Shown piece after piece: positions 7,283 to 19,056 of a stretch of 50,735 bases of DNA. A program made the position numbers and the translations under genes. Origin of the DNA: Amaricoccus solimangrovi. Lineage in GTDB: Bacteria; Pseudomonadota; Alphaproteobacteria; Rhodobacterales; Rhodobacteraceae. Each line of letters starts with the position of its first letter. The stretch's first letter is position 1. The notes beneath the pieces were generated by a model. It was not told the DNA's origin. It saw nothing but the letters and a program-made list of their open reading frames with translations, and searched no databases. The DNA lies in contig NZ_VFRP01000027.1 in assembly GCF_006385685.1 (NCBI RefSeq), positions 1 to 50,735 of the forward strand. The letters run 5' to 3'.

Positions 7283-10057
7283 CGGTTCATCCCCGCTCGC
7301 GCGGGGAACAGTCGATCCAAGACCTGGCGCGGCGCGAGGGGATCGGTTCATCCCCGCTCGCGCGGGGAACAGCCGCGCTGGAAGAACCAGGTGACGGCCG
7401 TGGACGGTTCATCCCCGCTCGCGCGGGGAACAGCTCCCCCGGATTGGCCGCGTGGTAGAGGCAATCGGTTCATCCCCGCTCGCGCGGGGAACAGGTGTCG
7501 CCCGCGAGCCATTCGGCGAGCAACAGCGGTTCATCCCCGCTCGCGCGGGGAACAGTCGTCGTCGCCCGCGAGCCCGGCCTCGACCTCCGGTTCATCCCCG
7601 CTCGCGCGGGGAACAGGCCATCGGCGTCTCGCCATCGGACTGCATGATCGGTTCATCCCCGCTCGCGCGGGGAACAGCGTGATCTTCCCCGTGTGCCGCC
7701 ATGCCGGGCCGGTTCATCCCCGCTCGCGCGGGGAACAGCCGCGATGCTCCACGCGCAGGATCCGGCAGGCCGGTTCATCCCCGCTCGCGCGGGGAACAGG
7801 TCATCGAGCCAGTCCAGCGCCTGCTGGGCGGCGGTTCATCCCCGCTCGCGCGGGGAACAGTCGGCGGAGATCGAGATGAGCTTGTCCATGTCCGGTTCAT
7901 CCCCGCTCGCGCGGGGAACAGGCCAGACAGCGGCCCGGCGCACCACGAGATGACGGTTCATCCCCGCTCGCGCGGGGAACAGGGCGATAACCCTCTCGCC
8001 GCGCGTCATCCGATCGGTTCATCCCCGCTCGCGCGGGGAACAGGTTCCCGCCGCGCTCCCGGTCGCCCGGAAGAGCGGTTCATCCCCGCTCGCGCGGGGA
8101 ACAGATCATCCGCTGGTTTCGGATCGGGCCTGCCGACGGTTCATCCCCGCTCGCGCGGGGAACAGGCCGTGGCCCCGTCGATCTCGATCACCTCGAACGG
8201 TTCATCCCCGCTCGCGCGGGGAACAGATCGGGACCAGACGCAGGATGACCCGGCCGATCGGTTCATCCCCGCTCGCGCGGGGAACAGCGGCGTCGGGTTC
8301 GTCATCACCGACGATTGCCCGGTTCATCCCCGCTCGCGCGGGGAACAGATGGCAAACGCTGTTTGACGACCCCGACCCGGCGGTTCATCCCCGCTCGCGC
8401 GGGGAACAGGGCGGATCGCGCGCAATTTCGCTGGTTGGGTTCGGTTCATCCCCGCTCGCGCGGGGAACAGGCGCTTCTTCCTGAATTTCGGCATTCTCAG
8501 TCTCCTTCATCCCCGCTCGCGCGGGGAACAGGCGACATACCCGCCCGGAAGGGTCCCCCATTTCGGTTCATCCCCGCTCGCGCGGGGAACAGTGCCGGGC
8601 TCGGTGGCCCTCGCGGCCGTGCAGCGGTTCATCCCCGCTCGCGCGGGGAACAGCCGGAGATCGTGCGCCTCCGCTGGGAGGAAATCGGTTCATCCCCGCT
8701 CGCGCGGGGAACAGATTCAAGCGGTCGGGCCGGATTGAACCTCCGCCGGTTCATCCCCGCTCGCGCGGGGAACAGCATCTTGTAGAACGAACTCATGCCG
8801 TGAACCTCGGTTCATCCCCGCTCGCGCGGGGAACAGGCAGTCCTCCAAAACCCGAAGCAAATCAAGTGCGGTTCATCCCCGCTCGCGCGGGGAACAGGCA
8901 TCGTCCCTGACATCGCTCGGCGGATCTAGCGGTTCATCCCCGCTCGCGCGGGGAACAGGTCACGGTCGAACTCACGGCGTCGAATGACGACGGTTCATCC
9001 CCGCTCGCGCGGGGAACAGGCGTCCAACGCGATCACCGACGGCAATCTGTACGGTTCATCCCCGCTCGCGCGGGGAACAGTCCAACCCGGCGGAAGTTCC
9101 CGAATCGTTCCGCGGTTCATCCCCGCTCGCGCGGGGAACAGTGGAACGGCCAGACCTGGCGGCCGCAGGCGGTCGGTTCATCCCCGCTCGCGCGGGGAAC
9201 AGTGGATCTCGACCGTCTCGCCCGTGGCGAGCGTCGGTTCATCCCCGCTCGCGCGGGGAACAGCGACCGCGCGGGGGCCAGTCGTGTTGCTCGCGCGGTT
9301 CATCCCCGCTCGCGCGGGGAACAGGGCTCGCCCGGCTTGGTGCCGAGGACGTATTCCGGTTCATCCCCGCTCGCGCGGGGAACAGGCGCCGCGCAGCTCG
9401 AGGAAGATGTCCGCCGCCGGTTCATCCCCGCTCGCGCGGGGAACAGCTGCCCGTCCGCGAGCTTCCGTTCACGCGCACCGGTTCATCCCCGCTCGCGCGG
9501 GGAACAGTCGAAATGGCGGTACAGGGATGTCTTCTCGGTCGGTTCATCCCCGCTCGCGCGGGGAACAGGGCGTGTCAGAGAACGACCGGACGAGCATCGT
9601 CGGTTCATCCCCGCTCGCGCGGGGAACAGGCTGTCTCTGGTCATGGCCTCCCCCCGAGCGCCGGTTCATCCCCGCTCGCGCGGGGAACAGGCGGCGACAA
9701 CAAGCTCGGGAACCTCCAGATCCGGTTCATCCCCGCTCGCGCGGGGAACAGCATTGGCGGATGCGCTATATCCTGTTCATCGTCGGTTCATCCCCGCTCG
9801 CGCGGGGAACAGTCGGCTATCATCTGATAGGCGTGGGCCTCCGCCGGTTCATCCCCGCTCGCGCGGGGAACAGCTTGCCGATCGGCACGTCGACCCACTG
9901 GCTCCCGGTTCATCCCCGCTCGCGCGGGGAACAGCGCGTCGATCTCCGCGAGGGTCATCGTCAAACCGGTTCATCCCCGCTCGCGCGGGGAACAGGAGAT
10001 CCACCCGGTCGCGGGCGAGATGGCGACGCGGTTCATCCCCGCTCGCGCGGGGAACAG
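7283..10057 (-). CRISPR. Type I-E CRISPR array, 46 repeats and 45 spacers
   Basis: A 29-base repeat recurs every 61 bases from 7283 to 10029. On the transcribed minus strand it has a CCCCGC/GCGGGG stem with a GCGA loop and ends in the 8-base handle ATGAACCG, matching type I-E repeats. All spacers I checked are 32 bases except the one nearest the leader (9996-10028), which is 33. All repeats look identical except the one at 8503-8531, whose handle ends GGA instead of CCG. The array is transcribed from the cas2 side, so the newest spacers are at the high-coordinate end. The terminal repeat at 7283 is undamaged, which is unusual for an old array end. No spacer target was identified by eye. Confidence 0.98.
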
Positions 10058-10138
10058 TCTGGCTGGAACAGACTAATCCATAAGTCTTTTTCCGATGTCA
10101 AAGAGCGCACCGACTTTGAAGGGTGCTTGACCGAGGGG
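10058..10138 (-). promoter_or_regulatory. CRISPR leader with pre-crRNA promoter and leader-end half repeat
   Basis: On the minus strand the 81 bases between the cas2 stop and the first repeat contain TTGACA (10096-10101) and GATTAG (10073-10078) separated by 17 bases, a plausible promoter that would start transcription close to the first repeat. The last bases of the leader contain CTGTTCCAGCC, the beginning of a repeat-like unit, inside a small AGTCTG/CAGACT inverted repeat. The region is A+T-richer than its surroundings, as leaders usually are. Confidence 0.7.
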
Positions 10139-10441
<303 letters not shown>

Positions 10442-11380
10442 TCAGCCACGGTGGCCCTCGTCGCCGGAGGAAGCCTCGTCTTCGAAGGCGGGGCCAAGCG
10501 CCTCCGGGGGCGGGTCCGGTCGCGGCAGCGCGCCCGCCTCAAGCACGATCTCGATCTGGGGAATGATCTTTCCAAGAAGGCCCGTCTTGCGGAAGGCGTC
10601 CCGGCAGGCGAGCCGCGTGGCCCGGTCGGGATGCATGTCAAGCTTGCCTGTCGCGGCGAGCCCTGCGATCCGGAAGGCTTCCGGCACGACGGTTTCGAGC
10701 TTCCAGAGATCGGCGATGTCATAGACGAAGGAAAGCGGCTTGCCGGTGTGGAGGAAGCCGATCGCCGGCGCGTAGCCGGCTGCGAGGACGGCGGCCTCGG
10801 TCAGACCGTGCAGGCAGGCGGTGGCCGCCGAGAGGCACCGGTTGGGGGTGTCTCCGGCTTCCCAGTCCTTCGGATCATAGCTCCGTCGTTGCCAGCGGAC
10901 TCCATGGGCCTGGGCGAGCAGCTCGTAGGATTTGCGTACCCGCGCGCCCTCGATGCCGCGCAGCTGGTCGATCGAGCGTCGGAGCGGCGCCTCCTCGCCG
11001 AAGCGGATCGCATACATCCGCCGGACGACCCGGAGCCGCGCTTCCGGGTTGAGCGCGATCGCCGCCTGCCAGAGCAGGCGATCGGCGCGCGCCCCTCCCG
11101 GCTGTCCGGCGGAATAGAGCCGCACCCCCGCCTCGCCGACCCAGGTTATGAGAGTGCCAGTCCGCGCGGCCAGCGACACCGCCGCGTGAGAGATCCGCGC
11201 CCCGGGCTCCAGCATCACGCCGGCAAGACCGCCTACCGGGATATGGGTGCGTGTGCCGTCGGCGTTGACGGCGACGAAGGCACCGTCCTGTACGTCGAGC
11301 TGAGCCCGCTCGACGAAGACGAGCGAGGCGCGATCCTTGAGGGGGATTGGCCGGGGCGGCGGCAGGCCGGGCAGGTTCAT
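10442..11380 (-). CDS. cas1: CRISPR-associated integrase Cas1 (type I-E)
   Basis: 312-residue Cas1. The metal-binding residues are in place: Glu144 in RGIEGARVR, His211 in GFLHTGKPLSF and Asp221/Asp224 in VYDIAD. Cas1 catalyses spacer integration together with Cas2. Its ATG overlaps the cas6e stop by four bases. The C-terminal tail is acidic, rich in proline and probably disordered. Adaptation therefore looks functional, in keeping with the long array of nearly uniform repeats. Confidence 0.97.
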   Translation of the reverse strand: MNLPGLPPPRPIPLKDRASLVFVERAQLDVQDGAFVAVNADGTRTHIPVGGLAGVMLEPGARISHAAVSLAARTGTLITWVGEAGVRLYSAGQPGGARADRLLWQAAIALNPEARLRVVRRMYAIRFGEEAPLRRSIDQLRGIEGARVRKSYELLAQAHGVRWQRRSYDPKDWEAGDTPNRCLSAATACLHGLTEAAVLAAGYAPAIGFLHTGKPLSFVYDIADLWKLETVVPEAFRIAGLAATGKLDMHPDRATRLACRDAFRKTGLLGKIIPQIEIVLEAGALPRPDPPPEALGPAFEDEASSGDEGHRG

Positions 11381-12048
11381 TCCGCCCTCCGGATCAGCAT
11401 GAGGCCGCAGCCAAAGGCCTTGGCACGGCCGAAGCCTTGGGAAAGCGCGATCAGAAAGGACGGCGGATCGGTGATTTCAAGGAGCCCCGTCATATCGAGA
11501 ATGCCGAACTGGGGCTGCCGCTCGCGTCTGCCACGATGCCCGGGAAGGACTGCGACGGAATAATCTCCGACCTCGGTGCCGATCAGGCGAAAGCCGGCAC
11601 GTTCGCCTTGCCGAGACAGCCATGCCGCGCCCTCTCGCTGGGCGAGTGCTATTCTTTCGGGCGCGCGGGCGCCTTTGGGTAGCGCGTGAAGGGCGTCCAT
11701 CACCACGTCGACTCTGCCGATGCCTTTCCGCGCGCGCGTGGCATTGGCCCTCAGGGCGAAAGACAGCCGATCTCCCGGCGCGAGCCGCGGGCCGAAATCC
11801 TTGATCGCCGGCGCCTCGAACAACTCGGAAGGCGCGGGCGGGCGGGCTGAGAGCGTAAGGAATTCGCCCTCGCTCTGCTCGCGCCAGAGGAAATCGCGCT
11901 TACGGTCGGGGTTGTCGGCGAAGGCCGCCCAGAGCAGACGGTGATGAGCATCAATACGTGGGCCGGGTTCCTCCGGGTTGATAATCGCGTCGAGTGCCCG
12001 CGCGGACGGTTTGCGCGACAGTCGCAGGCGCGAGAGATAGAGCGTCAT
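11377..12048 (-). CDS. cas6e: CRISPR RNA-processing endoribonuclease Cas6e
   Basis: 223-residue Cas6e (CasE/Cse3). The N-terminus MTLYLSRLRLS and the C-terminal glycine-rich loop QGFGRAKAFGCGLMLIRR are characteristic, and the His in DAHHRLLWAAF lies where the catalytic histidine is expected. It cuts each repeat 3' of the stem to leave the 8-base 5' handle. ATGA overlaps join it to cas5e and cas1. The ATG at 12048 begins at the conserved MTLYLSRL; longer frames upstream are not conserved family sequence. Confidence 0.95.
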   Translation of the reverse strand: MTLYLSRLRLSRKPSARALDAIINPEEPGPRIDAHHRLLWAAFADNPDRKRDFLWREQSEGEFLTLSARPPAPSELFEAPAIKDFGPRLAPGDRLSFALRANATRARKGIGRVDVVMDALHALPKGARAPERIALAQREGAAWLSRQGERAGFRLIGTEVGDYSVAVLPGHRGRRERQPQFGILDMTGLLEITDPPSFLIALSQGFGRAKAFGCGLMLIRRAE

Positions 12049-12733
12049 GCCGCCCTCCCAGTCGGCCGGATCGCCACTTGGCGGATGGCGATGCCCCGGG
12101 AGGCGAAATGCCACTTCATCCGGTCGAGCGGCTGGTCCCGGCGCTGCTCGACATGGGGATCGCCGGGTTCGGCGTCGGTCATCAGCCAGCGCGCCGTTGC
12201 TCCCTGCCGCCAGGGCGGCAGGATGAGGGCGGCCAGGGCTTCCTCCGGCCCTTCGGCGTCGAGGAGCGTCGCGCCGGGCGGCGTGGACAGAGGACAGGAC
12301 TTCCGGCCGAGGTAGAGGGTGAAGCGGGGCGCGGCCAGCGCCGCGCGCAAGGGATCGAGATCGCCGCCCCAGACCGCCACGCCGAACAGCGCGTCCGCGC
12401 GGTAGTCGCGCAAGGTGATCGTCGTGCTGGCGCGGTTCCCCGCGGCCGCCAGCGCCTCCGGCCGAGAATTGGGCCGGCGGATCGCGGCGGAGGGCACGGT
12501 CTCCACCGTGTGGTAGTCGCGCAGAGGTGTCCCTTCATCGAAGGCGGCGACGGCGATCCCGAGCGCGTCGAGCGCGCTGAAATCCCCGCCGCGCTCGATG
12601 CCGCGGGCCGCGCCGAGAAGGCCGAGGATCGCCGACCGGCCCGGCCAGGTCAGCGATCCGCGCCGCTCGTGCCCGGCCACATCCCCCATCGCGGCGAGCG
12701 TCGCCGTCAGGGTGAAGACCAGATGGGGTTTCA

Positions 12734-12734
<1 letters not shown>
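12045..12734 (-). CDS. cas5e: Cascade subunit Cas5e
   Basis: 229-residue Cas5e (CasD). The glycine-rich stretch RRGSLTWPGRSAILGLLGAA and the RDYHTVET, ITLRDYRADALF and FTLYLGRKSCPL motifs are family hallmarks. It binds the crRNA 5' handle in Cascade. The ATG at 12734 overlaps the cas7e stop by one base; a GTG one codon earlier (12737) is the alternative start. It ends by overlapping cas6e. Confidence 0.95.
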
Positions 12735-15839
<3,105 letters not shown>

Positions 15840-15865
15840 TTTCTCTCACCGAATTCCCAGGAGAC

Positions 15866-15893
15866 AAAAAATCCCGCCGAGGCGGAAGCCTCG
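15866..15893 (-). terminator. Terminator-like hairpin with T-run in the cse1 5' leader
   Basis: On the minus strand CGAGGC-TTCC-GCCTCG is followed after six bases by six T residues, about 30 bases before the cse1 ATG. It lies downstream of the predicted cse1 promoter, so it would act as an attenuator or partial terminator in a leader of roughly 200 bases. The gap between stem and T-run weakens the case for a strong terminator. Confidence 0.45.
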
Positions 15894-16053
15894 CTCCCGT
15901 CTCGGCGACCGGAAAAATACCGGCGCCCAAGGATGAGTGGTACTTCAGCGTATTCTATGCACTGCACTACCCCATCTATTCCTGCCGCTGCAAAAGCCCC
16001 GAAAATCTTGGGTCTGCCAACCTCGGGTTGCGATTCGCTCCCGAGCGTTTTCA

Positions 16054-16083
16054 ATTCTAGACAAGCCTCATAATACCGGTCAA
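16054..16083 (-). promoter_or_regulatory. Predicted sigma-70 promoter of the cse1-cas1 operon
   Basis: TTGACC at 16083-16078 and TAGAAT at 16059-16054 are separated by 18 bases on the minus strand, close to the vegetative consensus. Transcription would begin near 16047, leaving an unusually long 5' leader of about 208 bases before cse1. The -35 box lies nine bases past the end of the 32-base crRNA-like target site described in the findings. Confidence 0.65.
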
Positions 16084-16094
16084 GTTTAGGATTC

Positions 16095-16117
16095 GCTCTT
16101 TCTGAAACAGAAAGAGC
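16095..16117. repeat. Perfect 10-bp inverted repeat with 3-base loop
   Basis: GCTCTTTCTG and CAGAAAGAGC flank a three-base loop. The hairpin follows the second degenerate CRISPR repeat and precedes the cse1 promoter. It has no T-run, so it may act as a 3' end or processing barrier for a small RNA, or simply stabilise the cas3 transcript end. Confidence 0.6.
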
Positions 16118-16204
16118 TGCCTACTTCATCCCCGCTTGGGCGAGGAACAGCTGGGCAGATAGACCTGCCTAAGGTTCATCCCCGCGTCCGCGAGGCTGGA
16201 ACAG
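16108..16204 (-). ncRNA. Candidate crRNA-like regulatory RNA: two degenerate CRISPR repeats with short spacer-like tails
   Basis: Repeat-like unit 1 (16204-16172) and unit 2 (16150-16122) both begin CTGTT, keep the same stem CCTCGC/GCGGGG (loops GGAC and CCAA) and continue with ATGAA, as in the array repeat (CCCCGC/GCGGGG, loop GCGA). Unit 1 ends with handle ATGAACCT and has a 21-base tail beginning TAGGCAGGTCTATCTG. Unit 2 ends GATGAAG and is followed by TAGGCAGCTCTTTCTG. The stem needed for Cas6e is thus kept although the primary sequence has drifted. The arrangement resembles the CreA/CreR crRNA-like RNAs known from some cas operons. Transcription of this element is inferred, not shown. 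Confidence 0.6.
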
Positions 16205-18715
16205 CAAACCCAAGTTCCCATCGTACCGCAACCCCTCGCAGATCGCCCCACCTTCTTCCACCGGACAGACCGTCAGGTTGACGCGCTTCCAGTCCGGCCA
16301 GCCTTCCGTGAAGGCCGCGATCTCCGGCGCGGACTGGTCCGGCAGGGCGAGATCCCGGAATTGCGTCGCCCGGGCGCTGACCTCGCTCAGCAGCTCCGCC
16401 TCCGCCCGGCTCTCACCTTCGACCCAGGGGACGAGGCCGGAGGGGGCGCGACGTGTCAGCAGCAGCGCCCGCGTCTCCTGGCCGAGGCGGGTGGGATAGT
16501 CCCGGTCATCCGCCGCGCCGCCTCCGTCGCGGTAGCCCGCCGCGATCTTGACGATATTCATCCTGGCAAGGCCGGCCTCGGCGTAAGCATCGCCGAGCGC
16601 CACCTCCTCCGCCGCGGCGAGGGTGTCGGGGACCGGGACACGGTCATCCCCATGCACCGCCTCGATCAAGGCGCGCAGGCCACCCGGCGCGACGATCTCG
16701 CCCGCGCGGAAGAGCACCTCCGCCGTGCGCCACTGCTCCGCCAACTCGTAGACCCAGGCGCCGCGGGGCTGGACCTCCGCCAGCCATCGTGTATCCGCGG
16801 GCCGATCCGGATCCGGTGCGACCACGTGCAGGACTGGCGCGGGAACGGGCCGTCCGGCGGCGGGTCGCCGGACCATGTGCCGCCAGAGTCGTCCCGCCCG
16901 CTGGATGAGCGCGGCGACGGGGGCGAGATCGGAAACCATGACATCGAAGTCATAGTCCAGGCTCATTTCGAGAACCTGAGTTGAGACGATCACCTTTCCC
17001 CGCCCGTCGTTCCGACGCCGTCCGCCTTCGGGCCCGAAGGCCGCCAACGCCGCCGCCTCGATCCGTTTGCGGTCGGCAAAGGCATAGCGAGCGTGAAGCA
17101 GGTCCGCCTCCACTCCGGCGGCGCGGAGGGCCTCGACCGAGGCGATGGCATCGTCCACCGCGTTGCGCACCCAGACACAGGCCGCTCCCGACGCCGAGGC
17201 CTGGGCGATCAACGCCACCCCCTCGTCGATCGAGCCGAGCCGCGCGATCTTCACCGGGCCCTTGGGCGAGACGGTGTCCGGAAAGCTCCGCTTCGCCGCG
17301 CCGCCGGGAATCGAGAGAACCGGATAGGCGGGATCCATATCCTCGACGAACGCGCGTCCCGCTCCTTCCTCGAAGGCCCGGGAAAGCCGTGCGCGCTGCT
17401 CGAGCGGGAGTGTCGCCGTCAGCAGGATCGCCGAGCCGCCGCCCATGGCATGGAGGCGCAGCAGCGTCTCCAGTTCCGTCGCAAGATAGGGATTTCCGAG
17501 CTCATGGACCTCGTCGACGATCAGGATCTTCGAAGCGAGCGCATGAATCCGCAGGGTCGCGAATCGGGTTGGCAGGATTCCCAGCAGGGCCTGATCGATG
17601 GTTCCCACGCCGACATCCGCGAGCAGCGCCCGCCGGCGGCTGTCGGCGAGCCATGGGCCGCAGATCACATCCTCGGACCAGCCGCTCCGCGCCATCACTT
17701 CGCGAAACTCGACGGACAGGCCGGCGCGCCCATGGGCCAGCGTGAGGGAGGGTGGGGTTACGAAGATCCTGCGCGCCACGTCCCGTGCCCGTCGAAACAT
17801 CGCATCCGCCGTCGCCATGGTCGGCAGGGCGAGATAAAGGCCGCGTCCCTTGCTCGCCAGAAGCATCCGCTGAGCCAGAAGCAGCGCCGCCTCGGTTTTG
17901 CCGGCACCGGTCTCATCCTCGATGATGGCGAGCGTTGGGCCATCCCTGAGCGGGATCGAGGCGGCTGCCTCCTGCATCGCGCGGAGTGCGAAATCGAACA
18001 GCCGCGTAGCACTCGGAACAGACGCCACAAGACCTGCCTTCTCCACGGCGTAGGCTGCGCGCAGCCGGGTTTCCGCGAGATAGGTCGCGGCCGAGGTGGG
18101 TGGTTCCGCCGCGGGAAACCAATCCGGATTCGATCCGACCCAGTCGGCGACGACCGTCAGACCCGAGAGCCGCCAGCTCAGGATCATTGCCTCCGCCTCG
18201 TTGATCCCGGCGAGCGAGGCGCGCGGCCAGAGGTCGAAACAGGCCGCGACGAAACACCGCGCATCCTGGGCCGCCGCCTGTCCGGCATCGAGACGCATCC
18301 GCCATTGGCTTTCCGCCGTATCGCGTGGCGGCCCGCCATGATGCCCGGCGATGGCGGCGACAAGGGGGCGGAGTGCGAGATATGTGCCACCCAGGCGCTC
18401 GCAGAGAAGGTCCTCCATCGCCTCCTCGCGCAGCCAGGCTTCGGTGACCTGCCAGTGGCGCGCGTTCTGTTTCAGGCCGGCGCGGAGCATCGCCCGGAAC
18501 TGCGCGCCGATCTTGCCAAGGTCATGAAGTGCGATCAGCAGGCAGAACAGGTCGCGGCGGTCGGATGGCAGATCAGGAGTCCCTTCCCTCAGGAGCACTT
18601 CCGCCACCGCGGCGACATCGAGCATGTGACAGGCGGCGGGATGCTCCAGGCCCCCATCCATGGCACTCTTGCCTGGCCAGTCCGTCAGATAGGAAGGCGC
18701 GCCGTCCTGGCTCAA
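16169..18715 (-). CDS. cas3: CRISPR-associated helicase/nuclease Cas3
   Basis: 848 residues with an N-terminal HD nuclease (His25, His30, His64-Asp65, HHGG at 125-128) and a superfamily 2 helicase: Walker A in EDETGAGKTEA (about 268-276), Walker B in LIVDEVHELGNP, ILLTATLP, and a C-terminal helicase half with VSTQVLEMSLDYDFD and QRAGRLWRH. It degrades DNA marked by Cascade. The start is a TTG (18715) with GGAG-like sequence before it; the first ATG is 18 codons in. The last 11 codons (GLLFQPRGRGDEP region) are encoded by a degenerate CRISPR repeat, and the stop codon is the first triplet of its spacer-like tail. Confidence 0.95.
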   Translation of the reverse strand: MSQDGAPSYLTDWPGKSAMDGGLEHPAACHMLDVAAVAEVLLREGTPDLPSDRRDLFCLLIALHDLGKIGAQFRAMLRAGLKQNARHWQVTEAWLREEAMEDLLCERLGGTYLALRPLVAAIAGHHGGPPRDTAESQWRMRLDAGQAAAQDARCFVAACFDLWPRASLAGINEAEAMILSWRLSGLTVVADWVGSNPDWFPAAEPPTSAATYLAETRLRAAYAVEKAGLVASVPSATRLFDFALRAMQEAAASIPLRDGPTLAIIEDETGAGKTEAALLLAQRMLLASKGRGLYLALPTMATADAMFRRARDVARRIFVTPPSLTLAHGRAGLSVEFREVMARSGWSEDVICGPWLADSRRRALLADVGVGTIDQALLGILPTRFATLRIHALASKILIVDEVHELGNPYLATELETLLRLHAMGGGSAILLTATLPLEQRARLSRAFEEGAGRAFVEDMDPAYPVLSIPGGAAKRSFPDTVSPKGPVKIARLGSIDEGVALIAQASASGAACVWVRNAVDDAIASVEALRAAGVEADLLHARYAFADRKRIEAAALAAFGPEGGRRRNDGRGKVIVSTQVLEMSLDYDFDVMVSDLAPVAALIQRAGRLWRHMVRRPAAGRPVPAPVLHVVAPDPDRPADTRWLAEVQPRGAWVYELAEQWRTAEVLFRAGEIVAPGGLRALIEAVHGDDRVPVPDTLAAAEEVALGDAYAEAGLARMNIVKIAAGYRDGGGAADDRDYPTRLGQETRALLLTRRAPSGLVPWVEGESRAEAELLSEVSARATQFRDLALPDQSAPEIAAFTEGWPDWKRVNLTVCPVEEGGAICEGLRYDGNLGLLFQPRGRGDEP

Positions 18716-18962
18716 CTCCGAACCCTTTCAAAACCTCCCCGTCTACCGGGAAGGTAGCGGTAAAGCGTCGAAAGCGCCACGCAGAGGCGCCGCGCCGTCT
18801 GCGCGAAGATGATCGCCGGATTGCGCGGCAACGCCCGTGGGATGGCAAGATCTCCGCCGATCGCGCGGGCGGTCGGTCCCGGGCCGCTTCGGGGCCGCTC
18901 GGACGACATCGAGGCCGGCACCGGTCCGCTCGGATCACGCCGCCGCGCTTGAACGCTACCAT
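18712..18962 (-). pseudogene. Remnant of a serine resolvase/invertase C-terminus
   Basis: Read across frames the minus strand gives a stretch like AFERGVIRERTGAGLDVV and then QTARRLCVALSTLYRYLPGR. The second is the C-terminal helix-turn-helix typical of resolvase/invertase enzymes (compare ARRLGVSRSTLYRYL), and the first is the E-helix region that precedes it. At least two frame changes and loss of the catalytic domain make it a clear relic. It ends just before cas3, marking an old mobile element at the edge of the CRISPR-Cas locus. Confidence 0.55.
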
Positions 18963-19056
18963 CCCGCCGAAGACGTGGAAGCGAGCCGCCCGCCGGCGCC
19001 GATCGAAGCGGGACAGCGACGACGTTGGCCGTACCCTTTCGACCCTGGCACATCAC

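Noticed and set aside
7495-7587. Two neighbouring spacers sharing the 14-base word GTCGCCCGCGAGCC
   Set aside because: Flanking bases differ and the word is GC-rich, so this may be chance. Without a target search it does not show repeated acquisition from one phage.
7258-10083. Long plus-strand open frames through the CRISPR array giving HPRSRGEQ / GSSPLARGT / RFIPARAGN repeats
   Set aside because: They are translations of the 29-base repeat, whose 61-base period cycles through the frames. No start signals or real domains are present.
16122-16204. A second short CRISPR array between cas3 and cse1
   Set aside because: The units are 50 bases apart with a 21-base insert, both repeats are diverged in sequence, and one overlaps the cas3 coding end. 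A crRNA-like element fits better than an acquisition-competent array.
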